A stretch of 64,000 bases of DNA, taken from Haliotis asinina. Taxonomy: Eukaryota > Mollusca > Gastropoda > Lepetellida > Haliotidae. Both the position numbers and the translations under genes were made by a program. The number at the start of each line of letters is the position of its first letter. Position 1 is the first letter of the stretch. Below are positions 45,950-58,735 of this stretch, one piece after another. Location of the stretch: positions 10,731,501-10,795,500 of the forward strand of contig NC_090287.1 of the NCBI RefSeq assembly GCF_037392515.1, read 5' to 3'. The notes under the pieces were generated by a model. That model had not been told where the DNA came from, did not search any database, and worked only from the letters and a program-made list of their open reading frames with translations.

Positions 45950-46911
45950 ATATTAACCGACTCACATTCAATTCGTTTTCATTTTTATTTGTTTTGTTTT
46001 GTTTTCAATGAACTTTGATTATAAGGATATAATGAAAACAAAAATCGTGTTATGTTTTCTTGAAACGTCGAAAGAATTCTTGTCAAGTGTCAGAATAGTT
46101 ATTGACATTGACACATATTGTTGTTTATATGTGTGTCACTGAACAACCCGGCTTCCTAAAAATGGAATGCTATAAAACTTTGACCTTTCTCAAGACGTGT
46201 ACAAATTAGCCTGCAAAGTCTCGTGAAAAGACACCATTAGTTGTAAGCTTCTCTCGAGGGTAATGCGACCTCGTGTACGCCTCTTTGTAGCAGTGGTACC
46301 GAGCTAGTATGTATAAATTATCTTAGATTTAGCAGTGAAGTCAGTGAACGAAATACTGCTGACATTGTGAAATCATTTCCGAGCACTGCATGCTTCATAT
46401 TATGACGTCATGCGATTGTTAGTGATACAACGTCTTGGCGGAGAGTTTGGCAGTTATTTTTTCCATTTGTCACCCTCGTGGGAGGGGTGACACGGAAACT
46501 TGTGAAAGCGTCATTGGCCAATGAAATTAAAGCATTTTAAAAGAAAGTAAGATAATGACATTTATGTTTATATACTCTTGGAAACCTTGTGTAACAGGAT
46601 GCATTTCATTTTAGGTTTTGTGTGAAAACTGAAATATTTTGTGTATGTTCATATTGCATTTCAACTTTGATCGTGCCAGATGCCGTCAGACTTATGTGAT
46701 CTCAAATACATGACATTATGTTCGGATCACTTGTTTCATTAGTAAATCGTTTACACCTTCAAAGACGGTTGAAGTAGAGTAAAAGTATTGCTCTCCGGAG
46801 AGGGTACAAAAATCCCCAAACTTTCGAAGTAAATTTACATCTGCCGGGCTTTCACTTGTAGGATATTTGTTTTTAGGTGATTGAGCACAATCGCCAGCGT
46901 CTGAAGGCGGA
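45950..46911. other. 3' flank of copy 2 continued beyond the retrotransposon
   Basis: Begins atattaaccgactcacattc, matching about 18.45 kb onward (gaaacgtcgaaagaattctt). Blocks at about 46.12-46.65 kb match 18.13-18.33 kb, which is a different order from copy 1. No gene. Confidence 0.65.
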
Positions 46912-47125
46912 GTGAATGAGTGAGTTTAGTTTTACGCCGCACTCAGCAATATTCCAGCTATATGGCGGCGGTCTGTAAATAATCGAGTCTGGACCAGACA
47001 ATCCAGTGACCAACAACATGAGGATCGATCTGCGCAGTTTGTCAACCAAACCCGCGAGCCTGACCACGCATAGCAAGCATGGGTTGCTGAAGACCTATTC
47101 TACCCCGGGGCCTTCACGGGTACTG
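46912..47125 (-). repeat. SINE family A
   Basis: Plus-strand landmarks: gtgagtttagttttacgccg, tatggcggcggtctgtaaat, gaccagacaatccagtgacc and ttctaccccggggccttcac. An internal segment is deleted. Confidence 0.9.
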
Positions 47126-48587
47126 AAGGGACAATATAAATCCATTTAAGGTCCATGCCGGTTGCAAAACTACTTTAGGGCCTATGGTCACTAATATGGT
47201 GATCGGTCTTCAGTTGCTGGCGATATAAAGCGCGTGCTTATATTGTGTTTGGCACGAATAGTGGTATTATTTTAACATTCAATGCCAGTTTTTAATATGA
47301 CTATGATGTTAGTTGGTTTACTGTTCCTTGACGACAGGTTTCATAATATACATTTATTCCTTATCAATGATGATGACATAGATGAAATATTGCCGATTTC
47401 TTCGGGAAAGCAGAATATGTCAGTAGTTGAATAAAATAGATTTATCAAGGATGATTCACTGATGGGTGTAAATGGAATTTACCCGATCACGAGGCAAACG
47501 TGACACCATGGAATGATGTAACTTTTAACAAATCAGAGGGATTGAACAGTGTCATGTGACCAGGTTGGAGCAGGTTCGACACCTTAAATAGATCCCGTCG
47601 GTACCAAAAGCAGTGCGGGCGCGTGTTACACACTGGGCAGAAAGTTCGAACGCTAGGATTGTACATTTCCATAGTTATGACAGAATTTGCTTCATTTGGT
47701 CCAGGCCACAATATTGTGTAATGAAGAAAAGGATCGAGTAAACCTATGTGAGTATAGAACCTTGTGGTGAGTGATTCCTGGTATGCCAGAGGGCCAGTAC
47801 ATGAATGCTATGTGTTAGTTAGGAGTCCCGGTCGTCAGACCACTCATTCCTAGATGTAGCAGACCAAGTGAGTATGTAACCAGTGCTTACATCATCTCCG
47901 ACAAGTCAGAATGGCCATCGTAACGGGTAACTGGTAATAGGGTTACTAAGACCTTAATCGCCAGTTACGACTGTATAATGAAGAATTCGTATTATTTTTG
48001 TCAAACTTCAATAGAGTTACAGACATTGATATATGTCTTTGGAAACCCAAACAAATGAATTTTGAAACCAAGCTCAGTTCGCCAGTGGGGCAAATTGTTT
48101 TGCCCATTATAAACTAACTTTTATTACTTATTATTATCACAGAGTTATCACAGAATTTGCGTAAAAGTAGATATTACTGCTCCCGTGAGAGGCATTTTTA
48201 TAGCTCTCTTAATTAGCAGAATTAAGCCCAACTGGTTTAATTTTTGCGCCATGGTACTTATATATATGCATACTTCCATTCATTTACAACCGCTAAAGCA
48301 AGAATTTTGAGCAAAAGCAACCATGGGCCAATGATCGGACGAGGCCTTCGTAAAGAAACATTATATCCTCCTTAGACACGTTATATTCATGATATCTGCA
48401 TGATAATTTTCTTCAAACCCTTTGTGAGAAATGTTCCATCGTGCGGAGAGTGTCTAAACTTTTGGGTTTCCGTAATTAAATTGTTACGTGTCAAAAGTCA
48501 CAGAGACAAAAGCTCCTCGGTCAAAAGCCCTTCAGGATAAAAGCCCCTCCACTGTTTTGGGGAGTTTGAATCAAACATGGTGCTGGT
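47126..48587. other. spacer with remnants of the duplicated flank
   Basis: Short matches to the flank of copy 1 recur here (attccttatcaatgatgatg at about 47.35 kb; gccagtggggcaaattgttt at about 48.07 kb, compare 18.65 kb). No gene recognised. Confidence 0.5.
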
Positions 48588-48756
48588 CGCAGGGACTTGT
48601 ATCCCTTAGAAACGACGTTCGAAAGACATATCGGTGTATAGACCCTACCCTAGTACTATATAACTTTTATATAACTTTTATATAGTACTAGGGTAAGATC
48701 TATACACCTATATATCTCTCGAACGCCGTCTCTAAATGATACAAGTCCCTGTGGCG
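48588..48756. repeat. long palindrome with almost no loop
   Basis: The left arm starts cgcagggacttgtatccctt and passes caccctagtactatataa-like ccctagtactatataac; the right arm returns tatatagtactagggtaa and ends gatacaagtccctgtggcg. The arms are about 78 bp and nearly perfect, with a centre of about 10 bp. It is a foldback or MITE-like element. Confidence 0.88.
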
Positions 48757-49292
48757 TGTAACACGTAAAACACTCACCCGTTTTTCCATAAAGACCAAGA
48801 CTGCTTACTTGTGCACGGACGTACGTGGAAAAGATGCCACGAAGACTTGTACTGCTCGCTTGTGCAAGGACGTGAAGATGAGATGCCACGGAGAGTTGTA
48901 CTGCTTGCTTGTGCACGGACGTGAACATAAGATGAGAGTTGTAAACAAATCAGTGAAGTATGGATTCACTCACACGATGCACCAGGATTCAGTACTTCAT
49001 ACCTTATTTATACAATCACAGTCATACGGAAACATTCACCTGACGCATCCAGAAACTAAACAAAACAAACTTTGATATCATTCGGCATGTTCATTTATTA
49101 TGTCCGTATACAAGCAGCGTACAGGTAATCGGCAGCCAACACACGGTTGCAATGACGACAGTAGACGACTGCATTGGACATCAGTCATTCGCCTTTCAGA
49201 GACATGTAGGTGATGTCTAATGTCTGTCGACGATATCGGTTATGTAGATGATGCCTTATGTCTGTCGGTGACATCGGATATGCAGGTGATGT
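48757..49292. other. 3' flank of secreted-protein copy B
   Basis: Contains two to three short repeats around acttgtactgctcgcttgtg and gcaaggacgtgaagatgaga (48.80-48.93 kb), and gatgtctaatgtctgtc repeats just past the stop codon (49.20-49.30 kb). No other gene. Confidence 0.6.
49094..49099 (-). promoter_or_regulatory. candidate polyadenylation signal for copy B
   Basis: AATAAA on the minus strand, about 195 nt past the stop codon of copy B. It is the first canonical signal I see downstream. Confidence 0.45.
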
Positions 49293-50701
49293 CTAATGTC
49301 TGTCAGTGACATCAGTTATGTAGGTCATGTTATAGATGAATCCTGGAGGAGCGTATGCGAGGAGAGCCAACAGATAGGCAGCCTTCAACCCCTCTACTTC
49401 ATCCTCGTCCCCTACCACACACCGGGGCATCACGCTCTCCCCGCTCGAATACATACACAACATGCCATTGTTCATCTGACTGAAATGGAAAACGACTATA
49501 TCTGAGGAACCTGCATTGAAGTATCAACGATTGGCACGTTTGTCTTTTTTAAATACATTTCAATCATTCATACTGTAGTATTTATATAATATGATATAGT
49601 GTTTGATAAACTACCGTTTACTTGGTGCAAGGACTTGCATAGAATTTTATGAAGATTTGTCCTGTATAATAAGAAAACACTTATATAACGATTACAGCTT
49701 AATGATCAGCAAGCAAATGTTATCCTGCGAGATGACATGAATGCAACCTGCGCATTATTGTGGCCTGAAAAATGCATTACATGGTGTAAGAAGGAACCCT
49801 GTCTTCCTGCTGAATTTGTATCTGGTCTTTTCCCCATCCACTAACGTTTGGGATAGAAAACGACGTCAAAGGTGCGTCGTATTCTCCTAGTACGCGAAGC
49901 AGACGAAAATATTTGCTTGACATTTGGTCCTAGAGTTGTTGCAGTGAACCAAGGTGTAGACTCAGGAAACTTATCGAAGACAGCAAAGCATTACATCGGG
50001 TTCACTTTCTGACGTTGTGGCAAACTGGGCAACGGAACTGTTAGGGTAGTCTCCTGCTTTAATTATTTACACGTCACAATGAATGCTCGTGATAAATCCC
50101 CAAAGATGTAAAATGCGGTTCCCTTCGTGAAAATATATTTTTATCATACTGTTCACTTGCATACAAAAGTTATCAGATGCTCGGTGGTGTCTGTTTGGGT
50201 TCTTTCACGACCATCGTATCCGATTCATCTGATCATTCTGAAACACTCAGGAAGTTGATAACCCAGAGACATTTGTCACCTCACTTGTCTTTCGAGTGTG
50301 AGATCTTACTCGTGTTATGAGCAAATACTTTTAGAAGTCTTACTCAAAGAAAATCGAAATCTCATTTAAGTATGTGTTTGTGTTATTGTGTTATTTCTTT
50401 AACAAACAATACCTACGTCTGGTGATGCTGAAAAATCTCAGCCTCCGACATGGAACGGTTGTAGCCAAAGGCTGCTCTCCACGCTATAATTTCGGTACAG
50501 GTCCTGATGGATGCAGCTACTCGTCCCCAAATACAGGTAGCGTTCACACGGGGAGGGATCGACGTCACAACTAGCACAGAGGAATATAGATTTTACTATC
50601 ACCAAGAGAAGAAGATGATGATGAAAATGTTGATGGTGGCAACAATAAAGGCAACGGCGACAAGCACTAAGAGGGAGAATATGAGAGAATGGTGGTAGTG
50701 G

Positions 50702-50736
<35 letters not shown>

Positions 50737-51169
50737 GATGATGATGATGAACCTACGCTGATGAGCATACTGGGTGGGGTGGTCGTCGGTGCAGAGGCCG
50801 TTGACAGCAGCATAGCTGCGGAGGGTGTCGCGGTTGTCACAGCCCGACGTCCACTGTGATACACACAGAAGTCGCTCCTCGGTAACCTCACTGGAAGAAA
50901 GCATCCAAATAACCGTTAGACTTAAATAAAAACACGAGTAGGTGGTGGATTCCGACCATATTGCACCAAGTATTGATGCTCCCGCCACGACATAACACAC
51001 TGACAATGCACTCGTATGTACTTGTGATAATATCTCTGCTTATATAATGTCACTTTAACACCACATGGCGTGCACCAAATGACGAATGTTCGCGCACCAA
51101 ATACGTCTCTTTGAGGAAATATAAACAGCGCGGACAAAAAAAAACATACATAAAGAAGAAGAAGAAAAA

Positions 51170-51249
<80 letters not shown>

Positions 51250-52027
51250 GAATGTCTGCGGTTGTTTTACCATATACCATCTGGGTATATGGTGTGAAGA
51301 CCTTTTTTGGTGTTCCATGTCGTGATATACCTGATTATTACTATACGTAACATCAAGCCGGGCTCACTCACTCACTCACTCTGGTGATGGTAGGCAGCGA
51401 ATGTGTACAGGGGATGTAAATGGAGAAATGGATATTCATGTATGTTTGCGAGCTGCCATGCATACCTGCACACGGCGTTGAGTGTGTTGCGGATGTCTTC
51501 CCGCGTCAGAACACCGTCGAAGGTGACGTAATATCGCAGTAGTCTCATGTGACAGATGTCGTTAATGTCCCACAAGAAGCCGATAAGGTTGCATCTAGCT
51601 GCAGTGATAGGATCATTGATTATATATGGTAAGTTTAAAATGGATAGATTTCAAGTACACAGCCTCCTGTGTAACTTCTGTGGTTCGATATTAAATCTTT
51701 TCGAGGACAACCCCATCCTTTCAATATGTATTACGTACACAAATGTATAGAAATATATTTTATCATCTACACAGTCAAGGCTAATTCCTTAATTTCAAAC
51801 GAATACCTTATAATGGTAATCGGTATTAGAACAACATGAAGCATTCTATTTAATATTATGAGATGGAGAGAGATACATGAGATAATAACAAACAACAGGT
51901 GATTAAGAGTATCCATTTGGTTAGGACGGAGACGGGGAGACACATCTTGGCTGTGTTTCACATTACCACCCAAACCGTTTACTCTTGACATCATAATTCC
52001 TAAAAGCAGGAGAGCTGCGAACTTCAT
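49293..52027 (-). CDS. secreted ten-cysteine protein, copy B
   Basis: Exons 51877-52027, 51466-51598, 50757-50890, 50417-50570 and 49293-49479 add up to 759 nt, an exact 252-residue ORF with stop. All donors (gtatct, gtatgc, gtaggt, gtaggt) and acceptors (cag, cag, tag, cag) fit, and every phase agrees. The protein opens with the signal peptide MKFAALLLLGIMMSRVNG. The mature part has ten cysteines (contexts RCN, ICH, VCS, LCV, GCD, LCT, TCI, TCT, LCM, RCV), enough for five disulfides, and three N-glycosylation sequons (NAT, NRS, NMT). The most conserved blocks against copy A are LRYYVTF, GCDNRDTLRSYAAVNG and APPGFIYN. I recognise no family. Probably an extracellular or haemolymph protein; expression site unknown. 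Confidence 0.75.
50698..50750. repeat. (GTT)n(GAT)n array in intron 3 of copy B
   Basis: It starts within a few bases of the exon 3 donor, the same place as the (TCG/TCA)n array of copy A. The asparagine/isoleucine-rich ORF over it is read-through into the intron. Confidence 0.9.
51178..51245. repeat. (TA)n microsatellite
   Basis: About 34 ta dinucleotides follow an A-rich run, in intron 2 of copy B. ORFs of repeated Ile-Tyr are artefacts. Confidence 0.95.
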
Positions 52028-52206
52028 TCTGTAGTCCACAAACCAACTGCAAACAACATAGCAGCAGAATAACACCTACAAGTACCACGACAACATAGCA
52101 AAACACCTGCAAACAACATAAAAACATAATATAACACATGTAAATACCACGATATGATTTAGAACTCCCGCAAACAACATGACAGCTACAAAAACCCTGC
52201 AAACAA
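52028..52206. repeat. degenerate minisatellite upstream of copy B
   Basis: On the plus strand, ctgcaaacaacatagcagca, acacctgcaaacaacataaa and cccgcaaacaacatgacag recur at 25-65 bp. Read on the minus strand, this is the same gttgtttgcaggtgttttg repeat as the array before copy A. Confidence 0.75.
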
Positions 52207-52374
52207 TATTACACTCTTGGGGTGTTTAGTTTTAGCATATTTTATGGTTTAAGTACAGAAGCTATTACCAACAAAATACGAGAAACGGTTATGGAAACAT
52301 GCACTAAGAGCTGTTGTCGGTAAAGTAGCACTCATACTGGTTCAACTCGGTACATACAAATGTTTCTCTGAGTG

Positions 52375-52555
52375 AGTGAGTGAGTGAGTGAGTGAGTGAG
52401 TTTTAGTTTTACGCCGCTTTTAGCAATATTCCAGCAATATCACGGCGGGGTGCACCAAAAAATCGGCTTCACACATTGTACCCATGTGGGGAATCGAACC
52501 CGGGTCTCCGACGTGACGAGCTAACGCTTTAACCACTAGGCTACCCCACCGCCCC
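52375..52555 (-). repeat. SINE family B, full length
   Basis: Minus-strand head ggggcggtggggtagcctag, B box cccgggttcgattcccc, then the common tail and a (gtga)n-type end. This is the best-kept copy in the window. Confidence 0.93.
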
Positions 52556-53084
52556 ACAAATGTTTCAAGGATTGTTTTGGTGTAAAAGCTATGTCAAGGC
52601 TTTATGTCCCCGAGGTGACAGGATTATTAAACAGTAGGTGTGGTATTGCATGTTATAGAGTGGAATGAGGCAGATGTGTGCATCTGAGGATTGAAGGTGG
52701 TAATGTAATAACTGATTGAAGATACAGAACATGTTCCATTCCGATGCCATTACATGCTGATCTTAGATTTACCTCGTCTACGAGCATAATGTCCAAGGTG
52801 TTAAATAAGTCAAACAATGACAATGACTTTTTATTGCCTCCTTTTCAGCATGTTTTTGCCCGAACCTGTTTACTAATGTCAAAATGCACACAACATTTGT
52901 GATATAATGTACGCAATTTATTAGCATATAACACCTTCTATTTTATCGTCCGTTATAACTCCTGATGAGCAACATAGTACTATTATTTATATATAATCAT
53001 ATGCATGACACACGGTGGTGAGATGAAAATATGTGTTGTCCTACAGCGTTGATAGCGCAAGTCATGACGGCCTCACGTACCGTA

Positions 53085-53740
53085 GAATGTGGTCACATAA
53101 TGTAATACACATGTACTGTCAGAAGCAAGTCCCGAGCGCCGCATGTGCCATAGGATATAGTAATATAATGTAATACACGTGCACTGTCAGAAGCAAGTCC
53201 CGAGCGCCGCATGTGCCACAGGGTATAGTAATATAATGTAATACACATGTACTGTCAGAATCAGGCCACGATCGCCACAGGATATAGTAATATATTGTAG
53301 TACAAATGCACTGACAGAAGCAAGTCACGACGCCGCATGTGCCACAGATTACAGTAATATGATGTAATACATGTGTAGTGTCAGAAGCAAGCCACGAGCG
53401 TCGCATATTCCACAGATCATAGTAATATAATGTAATACACATGCACTGTCGGAAGCAAGTCATGATAGCCACAGGATATAGTAATATATTGCAGTACAAA
53501 TGTATTGACAGAAGCAAGTCTCGAGTGCCGCATGAGCTATATGATATACTAATATGATACAATTCACATGTATTGTCAGAAACAAGCCACGAGCGCCGCA
53601 TGAGCCATAGGAAATGGTCATGTAAGGTAATTCACATGTACAGTCAGGAGCAAGCTATGACCACTGCAAGTGGTTGAGGTACTATATATAATGCAACACA
53701 TATGCACTGACAGATCCAAGGCATGTGGAATGTTACTTCC
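53085..53740. repeat. approx. 65-bp tandem repeat, about ten units
   Basis: Units read gtaatacacatgtactgtca, gaagcaagtcccgagcgccg, catgtgccacaggatatagt and aatataat, with variation in length from 60 to 72 bp. The 160-residue ORF on the minus strand is a by-product. Confidence 0.88.
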
Positions 53741-55159
53741 AGTACCTCTGCAACCTGAAGAACAAATGAACAAATAGAAACCCAATTCAAGACTAATAAA
53801 CTACCTTCGTATTGAATGTATCCTGCAGGACGACTCTCAATCACATAATGCTGTAACCTTTCGACTGAATGTAAGTTGGCCTCCAGCATGTACTTACAAA
53901 GCTAAGTAGGTTTAGGACAAGCGTAAATGACAGCCATAGCAGAATAATATTGCAGTGGAGTGTTTCATTTCAGAATGAAGCATCTCTTGAAAGTAGGGTT
54001 GACATCATCCAGTTAATACATATGTCCTATACAAAAGTTTAGATACATTTTGAAAATAGCGACATTTATGCCACTGTCTGAAAATTGACATAAGTGATTT
54101 ATATGGCAATAACATGTACAAAGAAGTAAAGCATTCAAACGTAGTATTGTTTTTCACCATTGTCACCTCTTGCCAGATTGTGAGCAAACCTTCAACAACC
54201 AATGCTAGTCACTATGATTCAACAAATGGAATCGGGTTGTCTTGACTTGGTTGCCACATTTCATCCTATCCCAGTTGAGAAGGTAACACCCACCACATCT
54301 AAAACTGTGGAGAACTTACTCTCTGTCTTCACATATTCTGCCATGAATATAAAGGTAAAATACAACAACTAGCATTCTTTAGGTGCATTTATTGACAAAT
54401 ATCAAATAATATAACTTAGAAACATGTAATTACAAAACACAATCAGTCATAGAAAAATACATTATGAGTTTGATCACTGAAGTTCACAAATACTGCACAA
54501 CAAATGCTCCAATCAAAACTTTTGTCAACAGTAACATATGTACACACAATCTCGCTTTCATCAAACAGTGAAAATGACCCCATCAGGTGACTTGTCAATA
54601 TCAGTAAACTTTATGTAAAAAACATTTAACACAACGAAGTTCAACTGTGACATCATTTAATTTGTATTTTAGTCCTTGGACGGTACGACTGATATATGCA
54701 TAGCAATATGGATGATACTTTCCACACGCAACAGAAGATATAAAAAGATTAGTTATCAGTTAAATACTATCTGATTATTGCAAGGTTTAATGGGAAATCT
54801 GAAGATTTAAGAGAAGTGATATGTATTGCACAAAATATTACATAATTCTAACACAAGACAATATCCTAACTGAGATGATACTGAGATATACGACATTAAA
54901 GCTCAACGCCATATGCTGGAATGTTTTAGGCCACACTAGATCATACAGCAAGTTCATATACTGATGGTAATAAGATGAGCAACATGTAATTGTGAAATAC
55001 AAACCAGGATTAGGCATATTAGCATACCCTCTATGTACAAATGTCAAACTGACTGTGTATAACATGCTTCATGATTTCGAGTGTTACTATTTCTTGTTCT
55101 GGATATCAGGTTTTCTGATGATTCAGCTGTATTCACACTCAAACTGCTGAGAATTTGAA
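53741..55159. other. AT-rich spacer, nothing recognised
   Basis: No long ORF, RNA gene or repeat that I can name. Confidence 0.5.
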
Positions 55160-55430
55160 GCTTTTGAACAGAGTATTGGTTAAAGAATCTACAGCAGAAA
55201 CACAACACAGTGAATGATAACCAATTCAACGACAAACCTTCGAAAACACTTTTCAACAGGGTATAGCTTAAAGAATCTACACTGAAAACACAGTGCAGTC
55301 AATGATAACAGATTTAACGACAAACCTTCAAAGATACTTTTCAACAGGATATAGGTTAAAGAATCTAAAGCAGAAATTCAATGCAGTCAATGATAACTGA
55401 TTTAAAGACAAACCTTCAAAGATCAGACAC
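55160..55430. repeat. approx. 85-bp direct repeat, three units
   Basis: Three diverged units carry ggttaaagaatctacagcag, cagtcaatgataac and gacaaaccttcaaagatac-type blocks (about 55.17, 55.26 and 55.35 kb). Confidence 0.8.
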
Positions 55431-57144
55431 TGTTCATCAAATGAATAGTAGACATATATAATTGGAAAATATGTTTTGATTACAGAGGACACAAGATGAT
55501 TGCAATACTGTGAAGTTCTTTGGACTCTACATGGCACTCTATGTCATGATACCAAGTGAGTGCAGTCATTTCATATACAAAGGCAGGAACATACTAAATG
55601 TGCTAGTTTTATGAATTTGTCAAAAGATTATCACTTTCTCATAACAAAACTTTATTTTAATTAATGATGATAAGCATTCTATCAAAAGGTAGTTAAACTA
55701 CTTATAAAAGTTAATTATTTTCTAACAATTTTTCCTAAAAATGCTAATACTGAAAAATACCACCCCCTCCCCTAGAAAAAAATCAGGAAACATGTAGCAT
55801 AAAGAACTGAGGGTATCATAAAAACATCTATGGCAAAGAAAATTTATTTTAAAATGGCGTGTGATGGATATTTATCAACATATATATTTGCTGGTGAATA
55901 TAATGAAACACCTTCCCAGAAAGTTTTACACTTGATTAACTATTGACTATCAGTATATAAACTATGCTTTTGTCATACAGTTTTCTCAAATACTTTGTAT
56001 GCGCTGAAGAAACACTGTGTCTTAGTCTTCTACGTGAAGAGAAAGAGAGGGACAGACAATAATAATAACAAAAGGGGCAACTAGTAATTACCTTATGTTC
56101 ACCTTTTAACATTGTGCTGGAGGGAAGGGTGTGATTTTGTGAGACATATTATCTAAATATCCTCAAACAAATACAAAAGTACATGTTTTGGATCCACAAC
56201 ACTGTGAAACAAACAGTTGATGCTACTCTGATCAAAGGATGCACCATGAAATCTTTACTTTTCTCTTGAACACTTCCATCCTGAACATCCAATAGACAGT
56301 TCCTCACTTCTCAATTTAGACTGTCTCTGTTTGAACACAGGAAACACACACTCTCATGTCATATGGCTGATGTGCAGTGTTGTTATGACAGCAAGGTCAT
56401 GATGTTGTTGAACTCAATAATACTGGGTCAAAAATGAGTTCAACAGTGCACAGGGATATGTAGTTGGTGGTGGAATAACCCTTCATACAGACCAGTTAAA
56501 AGAAGTATTGTACACAGTAACTGGCAGTACTAGACATATTGGGGTATGTATTATAGATCTGTACAGCACCTTATCTAGAAACTCCCTGCTCCATGCTGAA
56601 ACTGATGCTAAAAACAAAAGGTGACTCATAACTCATGCATGCTGTATACAAGGTAGTCCTAATGATAAATACATATTCATGAAAGAAAAATGGATTTGCA
56701 GCAATCGTATGTGTTGTGATACACATGCAGCACATCAGTCACACACCAGACAAACAAGCAGGGTAGGTCACTGAGAGTTGGTGTTTGGCAAACTTGACAG
56801 TAAATGCCACCTAAAACTGCCACTCCTAAAGTTCTATCCACACTGAAACATATTACATATAATGACTCCTTAGGCAAATGACTTTGAAATGTAATGTTCC
56901 CCAAACTCTCTGAATAGGTACCCAGTAGGATAATGTTCACCTTGCACTTAACCAGAGACCATATACCAGTCTCTGACCTAACAAAAGGAGATGAGGATGG
57001 AATTCAAGTGCACACTGGGCAATCAATAAACAACTGCTAGGAGTATGCTTCAAGTGCATTGGAACCACTATAAAATATATACGTAACCTCATACATGATG
57101 ACAATGGTAGAGTAATGGTTCTCACTCTTGGTGTTCATGCATCA
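55431..57144. other. AT-rich spacer, nothing recognised
   Basis: No domain-bearing ORF. It might belong to a very long 3' UTR of POMT2 on the minus strand, but no evidence decides this. Confidence 0.4.
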
Positions 57145-57233
57145 ACAACCTTAGCGCTAAAACCATCATTAGTCTGTGTTATGGTATGGGACTTATGATC
57201 ACCTTAGTACTAAGGCTGTTTTGTACATGACGC
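57145..57233. repeat. single-unit MITE, relative of the satellite family
   Basis: caaccttagcgctaaaacca on the left, gatcaccttagtactaaggc and tgttttgtaca on the right. Same layout as 26412-26505, with the left end shortened. Confidence 0.65.
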
Positions 57234-58169
57234 ACTGGTCATCTGTACCTGCCAGTGTAATGAGGACAAGCTATACATTGCAAGTACAGTCCACCTGTAA
57301 TCATAAACACTGTCAAACTCAGCAGCAAGCATGTCATTACAACTGCAACAACTGTTTCAACAGACAATAGATCATGTCACCACTATACAGATCCTTTCTG
57401 TGAACGTACAAGCTATTCAGCTCACATGTCCATCCCAGCCCTGTTATGAACAAATGCTGAGAAAACTATTAATATTAACAAACATTCACATGAAGTAACC
57501 TGTGCCTGTTAAAATGACTAGAAACATCATTATTTAAACAATAACCTTGGCAGTAGTTGCTAACACAACCATATTCATTCATATTTAGTATTACCATGAT
57601 AATTTTCTCTAAAGATCTTTTCTTCCACACTTCCTTTAACATGCTTATGATACATTTCATAGGATATGCTTCTATAATAGATCCAATACATGATATACAG
57701 GACATGGTATTGTATTGATGGTATAGTGGCATATACTTGTACATACTAACACCCTAGGAAATATACACCTCTCAGTCCCAGGATTATATGCTCAATGTTG
57801 ACTGGACAAAATATTTTCAAGCTATTATGTGATTGGTTCAACACGTTATCATTATTTCTTACATACTGATAAATATACATCACAAGTATGGCATAACTAA
57901 ATGGAAAAAGGACTGAAAAATAACATGCCAACATTGTATGGGGAATGTGAATATATGTCATAATGTCCTATGGTGTTGTCCTGTCTGTGGTTAGATATGT
58001 GTTACCATGGTTACCCCTAATGAATATCATCAAAAGCCATAACATAGTACACATACAATGACTTCATACACTTCAAATTGGAATGTGACATCTAATAAAC
58101 CCAAACCACATCCCAACATTGCAATGCTGTAAGCATGAAAACCAGGCAAGATCTTTTATTTCTTTGAAA
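57234..58169. other. spacer, nothing recognised
   Basis: AT-rich non-coding sequence. Confidence 0.4.
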
Positions 58170-58352
58170 CAGATATGATGAACAGGATTGATTTTTTTGG
58201 ATAGACAACTTGTTATGGCACTGGATGCAATGTTTCAGTGTAGAAGCTACCACCATCATGAAGCAAGTCACTTCTTAGCCTCTACACCGAAACATCACAT
58301 CCATTGCAATAAGATGTTGTATATCCACAAAAATTAATCCTGTTTGACACTT
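58170..58352. repeat. inverted-repeat (foldback) element
   Basis: Left arm aacaggattgatttttttgg...gatgcaatgtttcagtgtag; right arm ctacaccgaaacatcacatc...ccacaaaaattaatcctgtt. Arms of about 70 bp, imperfect, around a centre of about 40 bp. Confidence 0.8.
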
Positions 58353-58528
58353 CCTGTTAGCATTAGTCATCAAACAAATGATTATCAAGGCTGAAACACC
58401 CAATACTGGTCTTGGTTGAGATTCATTCAGGAAATAAGTGTTGTCCACAAACTATGAAGATGGTGACAGACCTACTGGCAGCTGTTCATAGATTTGTATA
58501 CATGAGGATGAATGCAGTCAGGTTTCCT

Positions 58529-58735
58529 AATCCTTATCGAGTCTGGGCCAGACAAACCAGTGATCGAAGTGTCATCACATCCCAATTATGTAAATCGATG
58601 CCAGAGACCATATATCAGTTTATAGTCTGTTGATGCCCATGTTCTTGATCTCTGTATTGTCTGGTGAGGATGTGATTATTTATAGATTGCCGCCACCATG
58701 GAGCTTAAATATTGCTTAGTTTCATGTTAAACAAC
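58529..58735. repeat. decayed SINE A remnants in both orientations
   Basis: The left part reads atcgagtctgggccagacaa and ccagtgatcga; the right part reads attgtctggtgaggatgtga, then atttatagattgccgccacc, the opposite orientation. Probably two fragments or an inverted rearrangement. Confidence 0.55.

Noticed and set aside
51050-51318. Ile-Tyr repeat proteins
   Set aside because: Translation of a (TA)n microsatellite.
53119-53601. Cys/Leu-rich 160-residue ORF
   Set aside because: It spans a 65-bp tandem repeat and repeats with it.
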